Notes: generated by a model not told the origin, from the letters alone. Shown: positions 25,732-37,197, numbered from the stretch's first letter. The stretch is 64,000 nt of DNA from Conus ventricosus (GCA_018398815.1 CM031603.1:491028-555027), one strand, 5' to 3'. Program-made: numbers and translations.

Positions 25732-25768
<37 letters not shown>
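25732..25768. repeat. (GT)n microsatellite
   Basis: Short pure GT run. Confidence 0.93.
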
Positions 25769-25774
<6 letters not shown>

Positions 25775-25898
25775 TCACGAACGTGCATACGAGTGTATGT
25801 AGACATGTGGCGGGTGGTGCAGTCATTGTTTTGAGCCTTTGTCAGTGTATCATAAGGAACGAGGAACTAATGTCTACTTTGAATTCTGGACCTACATA

Positions 25899-25912
25899 GT
25901 GTGTGTGTGTGT

Positions 25913-25978
<66 letters not shown>

Positions 25979-26032
25979 CGTGTGCGCGTGCGCGCGTGTG
26001 TGTGTGCGTGCGTGTGTGTGCGTGCGTGCGTT
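25899..26032. repeat. (GT)n microsatellite with GC-alternating end
   Basis: GT to about 25974, then GTGCGTGCGTGTGCGCGTGCG-type sequence to 26032. Confidence 0.95.
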
Positions 26033-26293
26033 ACTTATAAATGAGAATAATATTGGTCTCGTGGTAATTATGATAATAATAACAATCACGCTTGCTGGGT
26101 ATTGTATTATTAGTATTGATTTTCGAGCATGCATACCTACGGTTCTGTCTCTGGCGATACTAATTTTGATCCTGGCTAGAACTCTCGCAATCTTTGTTGT
26201 TCTATGTTCTATGTTCAGCTGTCATCCAAACTGTCAGTCTCAAGCACTGCTGTCATTGGATGGGTGAACTCTATTTGAATTTGTTGAAGGACC

Positions 26294-26680
26294 ATGCTTG
26301 CCGTCATCTGTGTAATATGTGGACTTTTTGTGATATCGTTTCCACGGTCTTCATGTTGTATTGTGGTTATTGTTTTTCGGGCACTCACGGCCATGAACCT
26401 GAATCGATTCATGTATTCTGAATCTTTTATATATAATCCTTTTTTGTCTATGTTATGGGCAACTCTTAAGTTACCCTTTAACGTTTTCGAACTCAAAATT
26501 GAGTCAATACTTGTTTTTACATTTGCTTTTTTCTCACACATTTCTGCTTTTTTCGCCGGGGTACCTGTAAATGTCCTATTATACATGCTGTACTCTAATA
26601 TTATGTCAACCGAACTGGGAGAGAGTGTTCTGATTCTGGTTTCTGCATTGTTTGACTTTTTAATTAGATCTGTAACATGA
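26294..26680 (+). CDS. Hydrophobic 128-residue frame upstream of the LINE ORF2
   Basis: Open from ATG 26294 to TGA 26678-26680, just before the region where the LINE ORF2 frame opens (GTG at 26682; the first ATG is 26802). The predicted protein is very hydrophobic, with about four potential membrane segments (residues about 3-14, 20-31, 48-58 and 75-95). It has no nucleic-acid-binding cysteine motif of the usual LINE ORF1. It may be non-coding 5' UTR that happens to be open. Its position is the only reason to list it, and function is unknown. Confidence 0.25.
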   Translation: MLAVICVICGLFVISFPRSSCCIVVIVFRALTAMNLNRFMYSESFIYNPFLSMLWATLKLPFNVFELKIESILVFTFAFFSHISAFFAGVPVNVLLYMLYSNIMSTELGESVLILVSALFDFLIRSVT

Positions 26681-26801
26681 CGTGTTGTCTTTTCAGTTCA
26701 GAGCCGGAATCGGAGCATTTTACACCAGGGCACTTAAACTCTCTACCCATAGATTGTCATTTATCACAGTCCCTTATGTCAGACCACTCCTACTCCTGCT
26801 C

Positions 26802-29800
26802 ATGAAAGGACGTTCTGTCATACCTTTAGTGATCCTCTGTTTTATTTCATTGAGTAACTTAAGCACCAGAGAGACGCCTGCCATCGATAATTTTGCCACA
26901 TCTCTAACGCCAGATAAACCGAGTATTGATTCCGAATGTTTAAGTACTGCCAGTCTATCTTTCCTCCTGGCACTCGTTGTACTATTGCTACTGAAACTCG
27001 CTGGGGATGTTCATTCCAATCCAGGGCCAGATGATGAACAGTTGATAGACGGATTATCAATCATTCATGTGAATGTGCATAGTCTTCGTCACAAAATTTC
27101 TCTCCTACAGTGTGAAGTAAGTCATTACGATATTATAACCGTTTCAGAAACTTGGTTGTCTGATGACATATCCAATGATAATATTGCAATTCAAGGTTTT
27201 CACCCTCCAGTCAGAAATGACAGAGCAGGTGACGCACACGGAGGTGTTGCTGTGTATGTTAAGAGTAATTTAGTCTGTAGACCAAGGCCTGACTTGACCA
27301 TTCCCTTCTTGGAGGCAGTGTGGATAGAAACAAAGTTAAAACAAGACACACTACTGGTAGGAACATTTTAATCGACCACCTGATGCAAATGTGACTTATT
27401 GGAATTGGATTGACCAGTCGGTGCAGTTAGCTGGCAACACGCCTGATAAGTTTATAGTCCTTGGCGATTTTAACGCTGATTGCAGTCACCAACCACCTAC
27501 CCACCTTCGCAATATAATGGTGACGAATAACTTATCTCAGTTAGTCAACAAACCAACTCGTGTAACAGAACACTCCTCTACAGTAATCGACTTGATTCTG
27601 ACGCCGTGTCCAGACTTAGTTCAATCAGTAGATGTGCTGCCACCAGTCTGCAGTGATCATTCAGTTCCACTTGTTGTTCTTAAGATTCTTCGCAAAGCTA
27701 ACTCTTCCTACAAGCGAACAATATATAATTATGCCAAACTTGATGTACATAAATTGACTGACGAACTGACTCGCACTAACTGGGATCCTATTTTGTCCTT
27801 CGAATCAATTGACGACTCAGCTAAAGCATTTTCTGACTATCTTATGCACATTGCTAAACTATGTATGCCATTGAAAATAATCAAGGTAAACGAACGTGAT
27901 GCTCCATGGATCACGACGGAAATAAAAAGCTTAATAAAAAAGAAAAACAATATTCACAAATTAGCTAAACATCTTAACTCAGACTGGGCCTGGACACTTT
28001 TCGGCGAATTCGTAACGACGTAACAGCCACTATTAGACGCAGGAAAACAGAATTTATGGTTGAACTGGATCAACGAATTTCTTCAGCTGACCAGTTTGGA
28101 TCCAAGCAATGGTGGAGACTAGTAAAAACGTTTATTTCTAAAAAGGGTATGCCTCAAGACGATATTCCTCCTCTAGATATTAATGGTCACATTTATTACA
28201 CTTCTGTCGACAAAGCGACTGCGCTTAACCACTACTTTGCTACACAATGTTTTGTTGAAAATCATAACGATGATGTTCCTTCAATGTCAGAATTTGCAGG
28301 CACTATCAATCCTCTAGTCTTTAAACGAAAGAAATGGTTTTAGAAATTTTGAATGCTCTGGACTGTAAGAAGGCTGTGGGGCCCGATTTAGTTCACAATA
28401 AGATTCTAAAAGCAGCAGCGAACATTATCTGTGAACCTTTAATGCATCTCTTCAATCGTTCTTTATTTGAAGGCAAATTTCCATCAGTCTGGAAAATTGC
28501 TCACGTAACACCTATATTTAAAAAGGGTGATAAACACAAGTGTGAAAATTACCGGCCTATTTCTTTACTGAGTTTGCATCGGTAAAGTTTTAGAGAAGTG
28601 TGTTCAAAAACATGTGTTTAAGTACTTAATTGACAACAGCCTTTTGACAGCCGCTCAGTCTGGTTTCGTTCCTAACGACTCGACAGTTTTCCAGCTGCTT
28701 AGTATTTATGACGACTTTGGTAAATTTTTAGATTGCAAAACAACCGCACAAGCGATATTCTTTGATGTGTCTAAAGCCTTTGATAAAGTGTGGCACCGTG
28801 CACTGATGTACAAACTGTCGGCCCTGGGTATTCGTGGACAGTTATTCCACTGGTTCAATGATTATCTACATGACCGTACTCAAGCAGTTGTACTGAAAGG
28901 AAGTAAGTCGTCCTATCTCCCTGTTTCAGCGGGTGTCCCCCAAGGCTCTGTTCTCGGCCCACTATTGTTTTTAGTATATATAAATGATATTGTAAACAAT
29001 ATAGAATCAGTAGTTAAACTATTTGCAGACGATACGAGTATGTACCTGGACTAGACAATACTCGTATTCGAACTGAAATTTTGAATTCCGATCTACAAAA
29101 GATAACTGAATGGGCATTGAATTGGAAAGTTAAATTTAATGAATCTAAAACTGAACTCATGACTATTTCTAACCGAATTGTGCCAGAAACACTTCCGCTT
29201 AAATTTGGAGATATAATCCTGCAGGAAACAGTCACCCACAAACATCTTGGAGTCATCATTCAAACCAACTGTAAATGGGATCACCATATTAGGTCGGTTA
29301 TATCTAAATGTCGCATCTTGTTGCCTGTCTCCGTTCATTTAAGTATCGTCTTAGTCGTAAATCTCTTGAAACGATGTACAAATCATTTATAATGCCTCAC
29401 TTCGATTTCTCAGACATTGTCTGGGACAATTGCACAGACAAGTTAGCTCAGGACCTAGAAAACCTTCATCTGGATGCTCTTAGAACAATCGTAGGAACAG
29501 TTCGCGGTACGAGCCACCAGAAGCTTTACACCGAGTCAGGATTTACATCGTTGAAAGAACGACGTCGTCGTCATAAAATTATCCTGTTCTACAAAATCGT
29601 TAACGGCATTGCTCCTCCTTATCTTCTAAACCGCTTACCTCAACTAGTCTCTGCTGCAAACCCTTACCACCGTCGGAATCCCTTGGAGAGACATATGCCG
29701 TTTTGTAGAACAGAACTTTATAAATCTTCATTCTTTCCTTCAACAACTTCCCTCTGGAATGACTTACCAGACGATATCAAACAATCAGATTCATTAAGCC

Positions 29801-30180
29801 GTCTCAAACGATATCTAAATAATACAGATAACCCAGTACCTATGTATTACTATTTGCCTTACAGATCAACAGAAATAGTTCTGAGCAGACTTAGACTGGG
29901 AATGAGTGATCTAAGGGATGATCTCTTTAAACGACACCTTTCAGACAATTCGTCATGCATCTGTGGATCACCAGTCGAAGACGCTTTACATTTTCTGTTA
30001 GAATGTCCTTTGTACCATCAGTCTAGAGCCCAGACAATTGATCATCTGCCAAATGATGTTAGAAACGATGTTTCAGCTCTCTTATTTGGAAGACAAGAAA
30101 AAAGTATAAATGAAAATCAAGAAACGTTCGCGGTGGTAGGAAGATTTATTAGCATTTCTGCACGTTTTGAAAAGGATTGA
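26802..30180 (+). pseudogene. LINE ORF2 (endonuclease-reverse transcriptase), six frameshifts
   Basis: Replication protein of a CR1/L2/Jockey-type non-LTR retrotransposon, about 1,125 codons. Order: hydrophobic N-terminus ending LLKLAGDVHSNPGP (to 27029); APE-type endonuclease (IHVNVHSL, SETWLSDD, HGGVAVYVK, YRPPD, GDFNADCS about 27465, SSTVIDLIL, CSDHSVP about 27650); reverse transcriptase (KKAVGPDLVHNKIL, YRPISLLS, FFDVSKAFDKVWHRAL about 28750, AGVPQGSVLGPLLFLVYIND about 28930, KLFADDTSMYL about 29020); thumb; and C-terminal CICG..EDALHFLLECPLY. The start is the first ATG; the frame is open from 26682. Single-base indels lie near 27370, 28000, 28330, 28574, 29049 and 29300. Apart from these no stop codon interrupts the reading, and every catalytic motif is intact. 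Either the copy is very young or the indels are consensus errors. Confidence 0.93.
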
Positions 30181-30206
30181 GCTATATTTTGTCCATTTTT
30201 ATCCTG

Positions 30207-30257
<51 letters not shown>

Positions 30258-30642
30258 CGCACGCAAGCGCGCGCGCGCTCGCACCCTCATACACGCGCGC
30301 GCGCGTGCGCGCGCACATACACACGCTAGACGACCTGGTGTAGTGCTCTTAACACTCTCTCAGTTTGTTCAGCATGTTTTCTTTTTCTTTTTCACCACCT
30401 TGTATTTTGTACCCCTCTCTTTCTCCTTTTCTCTTTCTTTTCTTTTTGATTCTTTTCTTTACGTTTATGTTTATAATATTTTTTATATTGCACACCATGA
30501 TCATGTACTTGCTATATCGCAGCCAGTCTATTTGTATATCAATAGCCATGTATTGCACGTCCATAAGCTTTAGCTTGTTGTGCTAAAATACATTATGTTT
30601 CGCTGCAAATGTAAACCATGTTTGAATAAAACTTGTTTAAAC
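30181..30642 (+). mobile_element. LINE 3' UTR and 3' end
   Basis: Follows the ORF2 stop. It contains 45 T (30209-30253) and a CG/CA alternating stretch (30255-30325), then T-rich sequence. The end is AATAAA (30625-30630) followed by ACTTGTTTAAACC. An AATAAA close to a short non-poly-A end is usual for CR1/L2-like elements. The exact boundary is inferred. Confidence 0.65.
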
Positions 30643-30659
30643 CAGAGTCATCCAAACCC

Positions 30660-30977
30660 AGACACAGAACTCATGAAATAGCCTCATAAACTGCACGGCT
30701 GACTGCGCAGACTTTGTCGTCGAGCTTCGAACGACTAGCGCTCACATCAGCCGATCTCGCTAACTGCCCACTCTGACCCCTGACCTCTGGCCCGCGGCGC
30801 GCGCTAAAAGCTGCCACGTTGAGCGTTCACGCTCGGCTGAACACGATGGCAGCAGCCTCAAGGCGGCGAGGGGAGACAAGCCGGTCAGGGAGAGGCTGGG
30901 GCCGCTAGAGGGCGCTGAGACAGGCAGCATGCAGCGGTGATGGACACTGAGGTCTGCAGCAGGCAGGGGAACGTTCC
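30660..30977. promoter_or_regulatory. GC- and CpG-rich segment with a CTCF-like motif
   Basis: About 250 bp (30690-30930) has markedly higher GC and CpG than its surroundings. 30902-30915 reads CCGCTAGAGGGCGC, which differs at one position from the bilaterian CTCF core CCASYAGRKGGC. No open frame or transcript start could be identified. Regulatory function is inference only. Confidence 0.3.
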
Positions 30978-33645
30978 CATTGAGTGGTGCAGTATACAGC
31001 ACGCCGTTCACACATATCTGTAGCATACACCACAGGCTTCATACAATATCTGTAGCATATAGCACGCCGTTCACACATATCTGTAGCATACAGCACGCCG
31101 TTCACACATATCTGTAGCATACAGCACACCGTTCACACATATCTGTAGCATACACCACAGGCTTCATACAATATCTGTAGCATACGGCACACCGTTCACA
31201 CATATCTGTAGCATACAGCACGCCGTTCACACAATATCTGTAGCATACGGCACACCGTTCACACATATCTATAGCATACAGCACGCCGTTCACACATATC
31301 TGTAGCATACGGCACATCGTTCACACAATATCTGTAGCATACAGCACACCGTTCACACAATATCTGTAGCATAAAGCACGCCGTTCACACAATATCTGTA
31401 GCATACAGCACGCCGTTCACACAATATCTGTAGCATACAGCACGCCGTTCACACAATATCTGTAGGATACAGCACGCCGTTCACACAATATCTGTAGCAT
31501 ACAGCACAAGGTTCACACAATATCTGTAGCATACGGCACAAGGTTCAAACAATATCTGTAGCATACGGCACAACGTTCACACAATATCTGTAGCATACGG
31601 CACAACGTTCACACATATCTGTAGCACACAACACACCGTTCACACAATATCTGTAGCATACAGCACAAGGTTCACACAATATCTGTAGCATACAGCACGC
31701 CGTTCACACAATATCTGTAGCTTACAGCACAAGGTTCACACAATATCTGTAGCATACAGCACAAGGTTCGCACAATATCTGTAGCATACGGCACAACGTT
31801 CACACAATATCTGTAGCATACGGCACAACGTTCACACATATCTGTAGCACACAGCACACCGTTCACACAATATCTGTAGGATACAGCACAAGGTTCACAC
31901 AATATCTGTAGCATACAGCACGCCGTTCACACAATATTTGCAGCTTACAGCACAAGGTTCACACAATATCTGTAGCATACAGCACAAGGTTCACACAATA
32001 TCTGTAGCATACAGCACAAGGTTCACACAATATCTGTAGCATACAGCACAAGTTTCACACAATATCTGTAGCATACAGCACAAGGTTCACACAATATCTG
32101 TAGCATACAGCACACCGTTCACACAATATCTGTAGCATACAGCACACCGTTCACACAATATCTGTAGCATACAGCACGCCGTTCACACAATATCTGCAGC
32201 TTACAGCACAAGATTCACACAATATCTGTAGCATACAGCACGCCGTTCACACAATATCTGCAGCTTACAGCACAAGGTTCACACAATATCTGTAGCATAC
32301 AGCACGCCGTTCAAACAATATCTGTAGCATACAGCACACCGTTCACACAATATCTGTAGCATACGGCACACCGTTCACACAATATCTGTAGCATACAGCA
32401 CGCCGTTCACACAATATCTGTAGCATACAGCACACCGTTCACACAATATCTCTAGCATACAGCACACCTTTCACACATATCTGTAGCATACAGCACACCG
32501 TTCACACATATCTGTAGCATACAGCACGCCGTTCACACAATATCTGTAGCATACAGCACACCGTTCACACAATATCTGTAGCATACAGCACGCCGTTCAC
32601 ACAATATCTGTAGCATACAGCACGCCGTTCACACAATATCTGTAGCATACAGCACGCCGTTCACACATATCTGTAGCATACAGCACAAGGTTCACACAAT
32701 ATCTGTAGCATACGGCACAAGGTTCACACAATATCTGTAGCATACGGCACACCGTTCACACAATATCTGTAGCATACGGCACAACGTTCACACATATCTG
32801 TAGCACACAGCACACCGTTCACACAATATTTGTAGCATATAGCACAAGGTTCACACAATATCTGTAGCATACAGCACGCCGTTCACACAATATCTGTAGC
32901 TTACAGCACACCCGTTCACACAATATCTGTAGCATACAGCACACCGTTCACACAATATCTGTAGCATACAGCACGCCGTTCACACAATATCTGTAGCATA
33001 CAGCACACCGTTCACACAATATCTGTAGCATACAGCACGCCGTTCACACAATATCTGTAGCATACAGCACGCCGTTCACACAATATCTGTAGCATACAGC
33101 ACAAAGTTCACACAATATCTGTAGCATACAGCACAAGGTTCACACAATATCTGTAGCATACAGCACACCGTTCACAACAATATCTGTAGCATACAGCACA
33201 CCGTTCACAACAATATCTGTAGCATACAGCACGCCGTTCACACAATATCTGTAGCATACAGCACGCCGTTCACACAATATCTGTAGCATACAGCACACCG
33301 TTCACACAATATCTGTAGCATACAGCACGCCGTTCACACAATATCTGTAGCATACGGCACAACGTTCACACAATATCTGTAGCATACGGCACAAGGTTCA
33401 CACAATATCTGTAGCATACGGCACAACGTTCACACAATATCTGTAGCATACAGCACGCCGTTCACACAATATCTGTAGCATACAGCACCCGTTCACACAA
33501 TATCTGTAGCATACAGCACGCCGTTCACACAATATCTGTAGCATACAGCACGTCGTTCACACATATCTGTAGCATACAGCACGTCGTGCACACATATCTG
33601 TAGCATACAGCACAAGGTTCACACAATATCTGTAGCATACAGCCT
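30978..33645. repeat. 32-bp minisatellite, about 83 copies
   Basis: The largest array here. The unit is GCATACAGCACGCCGTTCAC plus ACAATATCTGTA, 31 or 32 bp (ACACATATC or ACACAATATC). The four bases before GTTC come as CGCC, CACC, CAAG or CAAC. The 31-bp form dominates the left end and the 32-bp form the rest. No coding signal. Confidence 0.96.
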
Positions 33646-33860
33646 GAGATTAATCCACAAACAACTTTGATTGTGAGTTAGGTGAGCTGCAGACTAACGA
33701 CTTTTGATTGTGAATTGCACTATCAACAAACTGACGATTTTCCCATTGTTAGTTACATAAACTACAAATTACCAACTTTCTGAATGGAATCAGGTGATTT
33801 ACCAATCAACAACTTTGTGAACTAAATATGTGTCCAGAAATCCACGAACTGACAACTTTC
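33646..33860. repeat. Highly diverged short-period repeat
   Basis: Weak periodicity of about 45-60 bp (words such as ACAACTTTGATTGTGA, ACGACTTTTGATTGTGA, CCAACTTTCTGAATGGAA, CAACTTTGTGAACTAA). It looks like an old minisatellite. Confidence 0.45.
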
Positions 33861-34075
33861 AATTCAGTTCAATTCAATAATTTACTGATCCACATGAAAA
33901 TTTGTTTTTGACTTCACAGCTTCATTATAAACATTACATCATGTAATATCATTAAAAAAAAACAGATCATGAACTTGCAACACATCATAGATCAAATACA
34001 AATCCAATGAAATATCTGCCAAATTAATCACGTGCCTATACAAATCTATCCTCTAGAAACTACGACTCCTTTGTC
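33861..34075 (-). mobile_element. Possible LINE 3' end
   Basis: On the minus strand the sequence runs CATGTGGATCAGTAAATTATTG and ends in GAATT repeats (33863-33885). A 3' UTR with a short tandem tail is typical of some invertebrate non-LTR elements. No coding part is seen, so this is tentative. Confidence 0.35.
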
Positions 34076-34099
34076 TCCATGCATGCAAACCAGAGAACA

Positions 34100-34292
34100 A
34101 CAGGATCAGCACAATACTTACAGCAATACCATAGGATCAGCACAGTACCTTACAGCAACACCATAGGATCAGCACAATACAGCAATACCATAGGATCAGC
34201 ACAATACAGCAATACATAGGATCAGCACAATACAGCAATACCATAGGATCAGCACAATACAGCAATACCATAGGATCAGCACATAACTGCAA
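34100..34292. repeat. Minisatellite of about 27 bp, 7 copies
   Basis: The unit is CAATACCATAGGATCAGCA plus CAATACAG, with longer ACTTACAG forms at the left. Confidence 0.88.
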
Positions 34293-34295
34293 AGC

Positions 34296-34585
34296 AATAC
34301 CGGCTGGACAATGACCAGACTCCTACACCTGCAATGAATTGTCCATCACAGCAATACCAGATGGACAATGACCAGACTCCTACACCTGCAATTGAATTGT
34401 CCATCACAGCAATACCAGATGGACAATGACCAGACTCCTACACCTGCAATGAATTGTCCATCACAGCAATACCAGATGGACAATGGCCAGACTCCTACAC
34501 CTGCAGTGAATTGTCCATCACAGCAACACCAGATGGACAATGGCCAGATTCCTACACCTGCAGTGAATTGTCCATGGGCTCGCGG
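34296..34585. repeat. 57-bp minisatellite with internal inverted repeat, 5 copies
   Basis: Each unit has GATGGACAAT and, about 25 bp later, its exact complement ATTGTCCATC. The linker between units (CACAGCAATACCA) sets the same arms 13 bp apart. Adjacent arms can therefore pair within or between units. Confidence 0.9.
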
Positions 34586-34589
34586 CTGT

Positions 34590-34974
34590 TCATGTTTTGG
34601 AACACGCTTCAACCGACCTAGCCCTTAGCACCTCACTTGATGTTCCCAGGTCTGAGCGATAATTTGTCTCCCCCTGACTATGAAAGGTTTGAACCCAGGA
34701 CTCCTCTCCGGTTTTGATGATTACCGTGACCTGTCAGTAATTACCAGACAGCGTCCACCTCCTTCACGCAGCCTGATGGTCTGTACTGGCCGAGGTCCCC
34801 AAAGCTGATTAGCCAGTTATCTGTGATCTGTCACACTGCAAGCGTTGCAGTCGAAAACGCTTAAGGCCTGCCATAAGAAAAGCTCACTCCTTTGACATTC
34901 CCATTTCGTTTTCTTTTTGTAGCATTTTTTAAAAATTATTATTATGTTTAGTATTGTTACATTTTTTTTAGATA
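34590..34974. other. Single-copy stretch with one Pol III B-box-like site
   Basis: The minus strand at about 34700-34687 reads GGGTTCAAACC, close to the B-box consensus. No A box was found 30-60 bp upstream of it on the same strand, so a SINE is not called. Confidence 0.3.
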
Positions 34975-35130
34975 GATAGAGTGCGAATACAAATCTTTTA
35001 ATGAGGGTAAATAGATAAGCGTAAAGTTTCTTTACACTATGCCCTCAAAACGTAAGAAATCAAAGATACAGAGAATAGACACTTACAGAATGAACAATTA
35101 TCACTGGTAAAAGAGAAAAAAAAATGATTT
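34975..35130 (-). mobile_element. LINE 3' end related to 22829-23165
   Basis: Shares TAGATAAGC and GTAAGAAATCAAAGA with the copy at 22.85 kb, in the same order and orientation. The outer end is a short GATA-type run rather than AAGAC repeats. Confidence 0.45.
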
Positions 35131-35540
35131 AAAAAAAATCAAACACAATAGATAAACAGAATAATAGATAGATAGATAAATAGCTTCCCCTCCTTCTTCC
35201 CCTCCTCCTCTCCTCCATCCCATATCCAACGTGTGTCGAGTGGTCTGACTGCAATGGCCCAGGACCAGTTCTGTCCTTCACTGTCGCTGCTGATGCCACA
35301 ACCCGTGTGCGCTTTGCTCCTCTCAGCGATGGATTATTATTGTTCTTGGGTTTTGTTTTTTTTTCCTTTTTAAGGCTGGCCTACTCAAATATTAATCAGA
35401 CTCCAACAAATCCAGAACGATCCACCCAGACATATTTGCAGAGCTGCTAAATCACACCCCGTTCTGCCCCGTCTGCAATGTCCCCGAGGCTGGTCTGACT
35501 CCCATGGAGAAAGTCTGGAAGCTGCCTGCTTCCACTGCTG
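35131..35540. other. Single-copy stretch, no gene seen
   Basis: GATA repeats at 35165-35180 and a C/T-rich run at 35184-35222. No convincing frame. Confidence 0.3.
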
Positions 35541-35544
35541 GCAC

Positions 35545-35960
35545 TGTCCATGGTTCTGGACCACAGTGTTTTCCTGACCTTTCACCACTCCTCTGCACGG
35601 CTCTTCTCTTCCTCTGAGACACGTCTCATTGTTTTCCTGACCTTTTCCTGTTCACCACTCCTCTCCACAGCTCTTCTCACGTCTCATTGTTTTCCTGACC
35701 TTTTCCTGTTCACCACTCCTCTCCACAGCTCTTCTCTTCCTCTGAGACACGTCTCATTGTTTTCCTGACCTTTTCCTGTTCATCGCTCGTCTCCACAGCT
35801 CTTCTCTTCCTCTGAGACATGTCTCATTGTTTTCCTGTTCACCACTCCTGTCCACAGCTCTTCTCTTCCTCTGAGACATGTCTCATTGTTTTCCTGTTCA
35901 CCACTCCTGTCCACAGCTCTTCTCTTCCTCTAAGACATGTCTCATTGTTTTCCTGATCTT
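35545..35960. repeat. Minisatellite with units of 50-70 bp, about 6 copies
   Basis: Units share CTCCACAGCTCTTCTCTTCC, TCTGAGACACGTCTCATTG, TTTTCCTGACC and TTTTCCTGTTCACCACTC. Length varies because the second half is optional. Confidence 0.88.
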
Positions 35961-36136
35961 TTCCAAATGTTAAATATTTATCAACCAATGAGTATCAAAG
36001 CTTTGAACATATGAAAATCAATGAGAATTTACCAAATATGAAATAACAATAACGCATTAATCCTTCAACATCGAACTAACAAATAACACACTAAGAAAGG
36101 AACAGCAAACACATGGATTTGCATGTCAATATGAAA

Positions 36137-36141
<5 letters not shown>

Positions 36142-36217
<76 letters not shown>
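36142..36217. repeat. (GT)n microsatellite
   Basis: Pure GT, about 76 bp. Confidence 0.96.
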
Positions 36218-36219
<2 letters not shown>

Positions 36220-36612
36220 AACGACAGTACTGTCACAGAAATGGGGGTTTGGGATGATGAAAACTGAATCAATTACAGGAAGATACCAACTGAACAATTA
36301 ATCAAACACTTCGAAAAAAAGCAAAGAAGTGATATCTGTTCAAAATGTTTTCAAGAGAGATGGAAGACTCGTGTGAAATGTGTAATTATGTAAGTGTGCA
36401 TGTTTGTAGGCGCTTTCGTAAAGAAATGTGTTATGGGGTATATTTGTGTGTATTATTCTATTTGCATTTCGAGATTTTAGACGCATTTTGTGTGCGTATA
36501 TGTCTGATACTGGTATCATGTAAAATAACAAATGTATTCATGTATCATTTTCATTCGTTGTTGTTGGAAAGCACGTGGAGCAGTTTTCTTGAGGGCGTGC
36601 TATGTAAGTATC

Positions 36613-36613
<1 letters not shown>

Positions 36614-36663
<50 letters not shown>
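36614..36663. repeat. (AC)n microsatellite
   Basis: Pure AC, about 50 bp. Confidence 0.96.
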
Positions 36664-36664
<1 letters not shown>

Positions 36665-36741
36665 ACACAGATAAGGTAATGTAATGTCGTTTATAGCCCA
36701 GCCGACCGCAATGGGCCATATCAGGGCTGTCACCACGTTGT

Positions 36742-36746
<5 letters not shown>

Positions 36747-36832
<86 letters not shown>
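36747..36832. repeat. (GA)n microsatellite
   Basis: Pure GA, about 86 bp. Confidence 0.96.
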
Positions 36833-36836
<4 letters not shown>

Positions 36837-36850
36837 ATGTACATTAATTT

Positions 36851-37061
36851 TCAGTTTCAGTTCCATGAAGGAGGCGTCACTGCGTTCGGACTATTCCACA
36901 TACGCTGCATCACCTCTGCTAAGTTTTGAGACCACGCTGCGCCTGATTTAAAGCTTATCGATGAAGGAACTAATGACGGAGATGAGAGAGTTGAAGAAGA
37001 GGCGGCGACTTTGCAGGTGTCTGACCTACACAATAACCCAACGCGCTGGTAAAACCTTGGG
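36851..37061 (+). mobile_element. SINE-like repeat family A, copy 1
   Basis: Aligns along its whole length with 46132-46356 (minus strand), and its first two thirds align with 50209-50355. Shared blocks in order: TCAGTTTCAGTT, AAGGAGGCGTCACTGCG, GGACTA.TCCA.ATACGCT, TTTGAGACCAC, CATGATTT-like, GAGATGAGAGA, TTGAAGAAGAGG, GTCTGACCTAC, CCCAACGCGCTGGT, ACCTTGGG. About 211 bp with no open frame. No clear tRNA boxes, so the promoter class is open. Confidence 0.75.
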
Positions 37062-37153
37062 TAGCTACCTAATATTGTGTCATTATCATCTTTGTATGTG
37101 TGTGTGGTGAGTATACACGTGTGTGTTTTGCCAGTGTATGCGGTGCCTGTGTG

Positions 37154-37156
<3 letters not shown>

Positions 37157-37192
<36 letters not shown>
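37157..37192. repeat. (CT)n microsatellite
   Basis: Sits where the hammerhead element elsewhere has a CTCTCTGAAAG stretch, so it may have grown from the element's own sequence. Confidence 0.93.

Positions 37193-37197
<5 letters not shown>

Noticed and set aside
26215..26586. Minus-strand 123-codon frame
   Set aside because: Antisense to the LINE upstream region; no domain and no support.
30978..33645. CRISPR-like array of 32-bp units
   Set aside because: No spacers; simple head-to-tail minisatellite.
34680..34760. tRNA-derived SINE on the minus strand
   Set aside because: Only a B-box-like site; no A box at a suitable distance.
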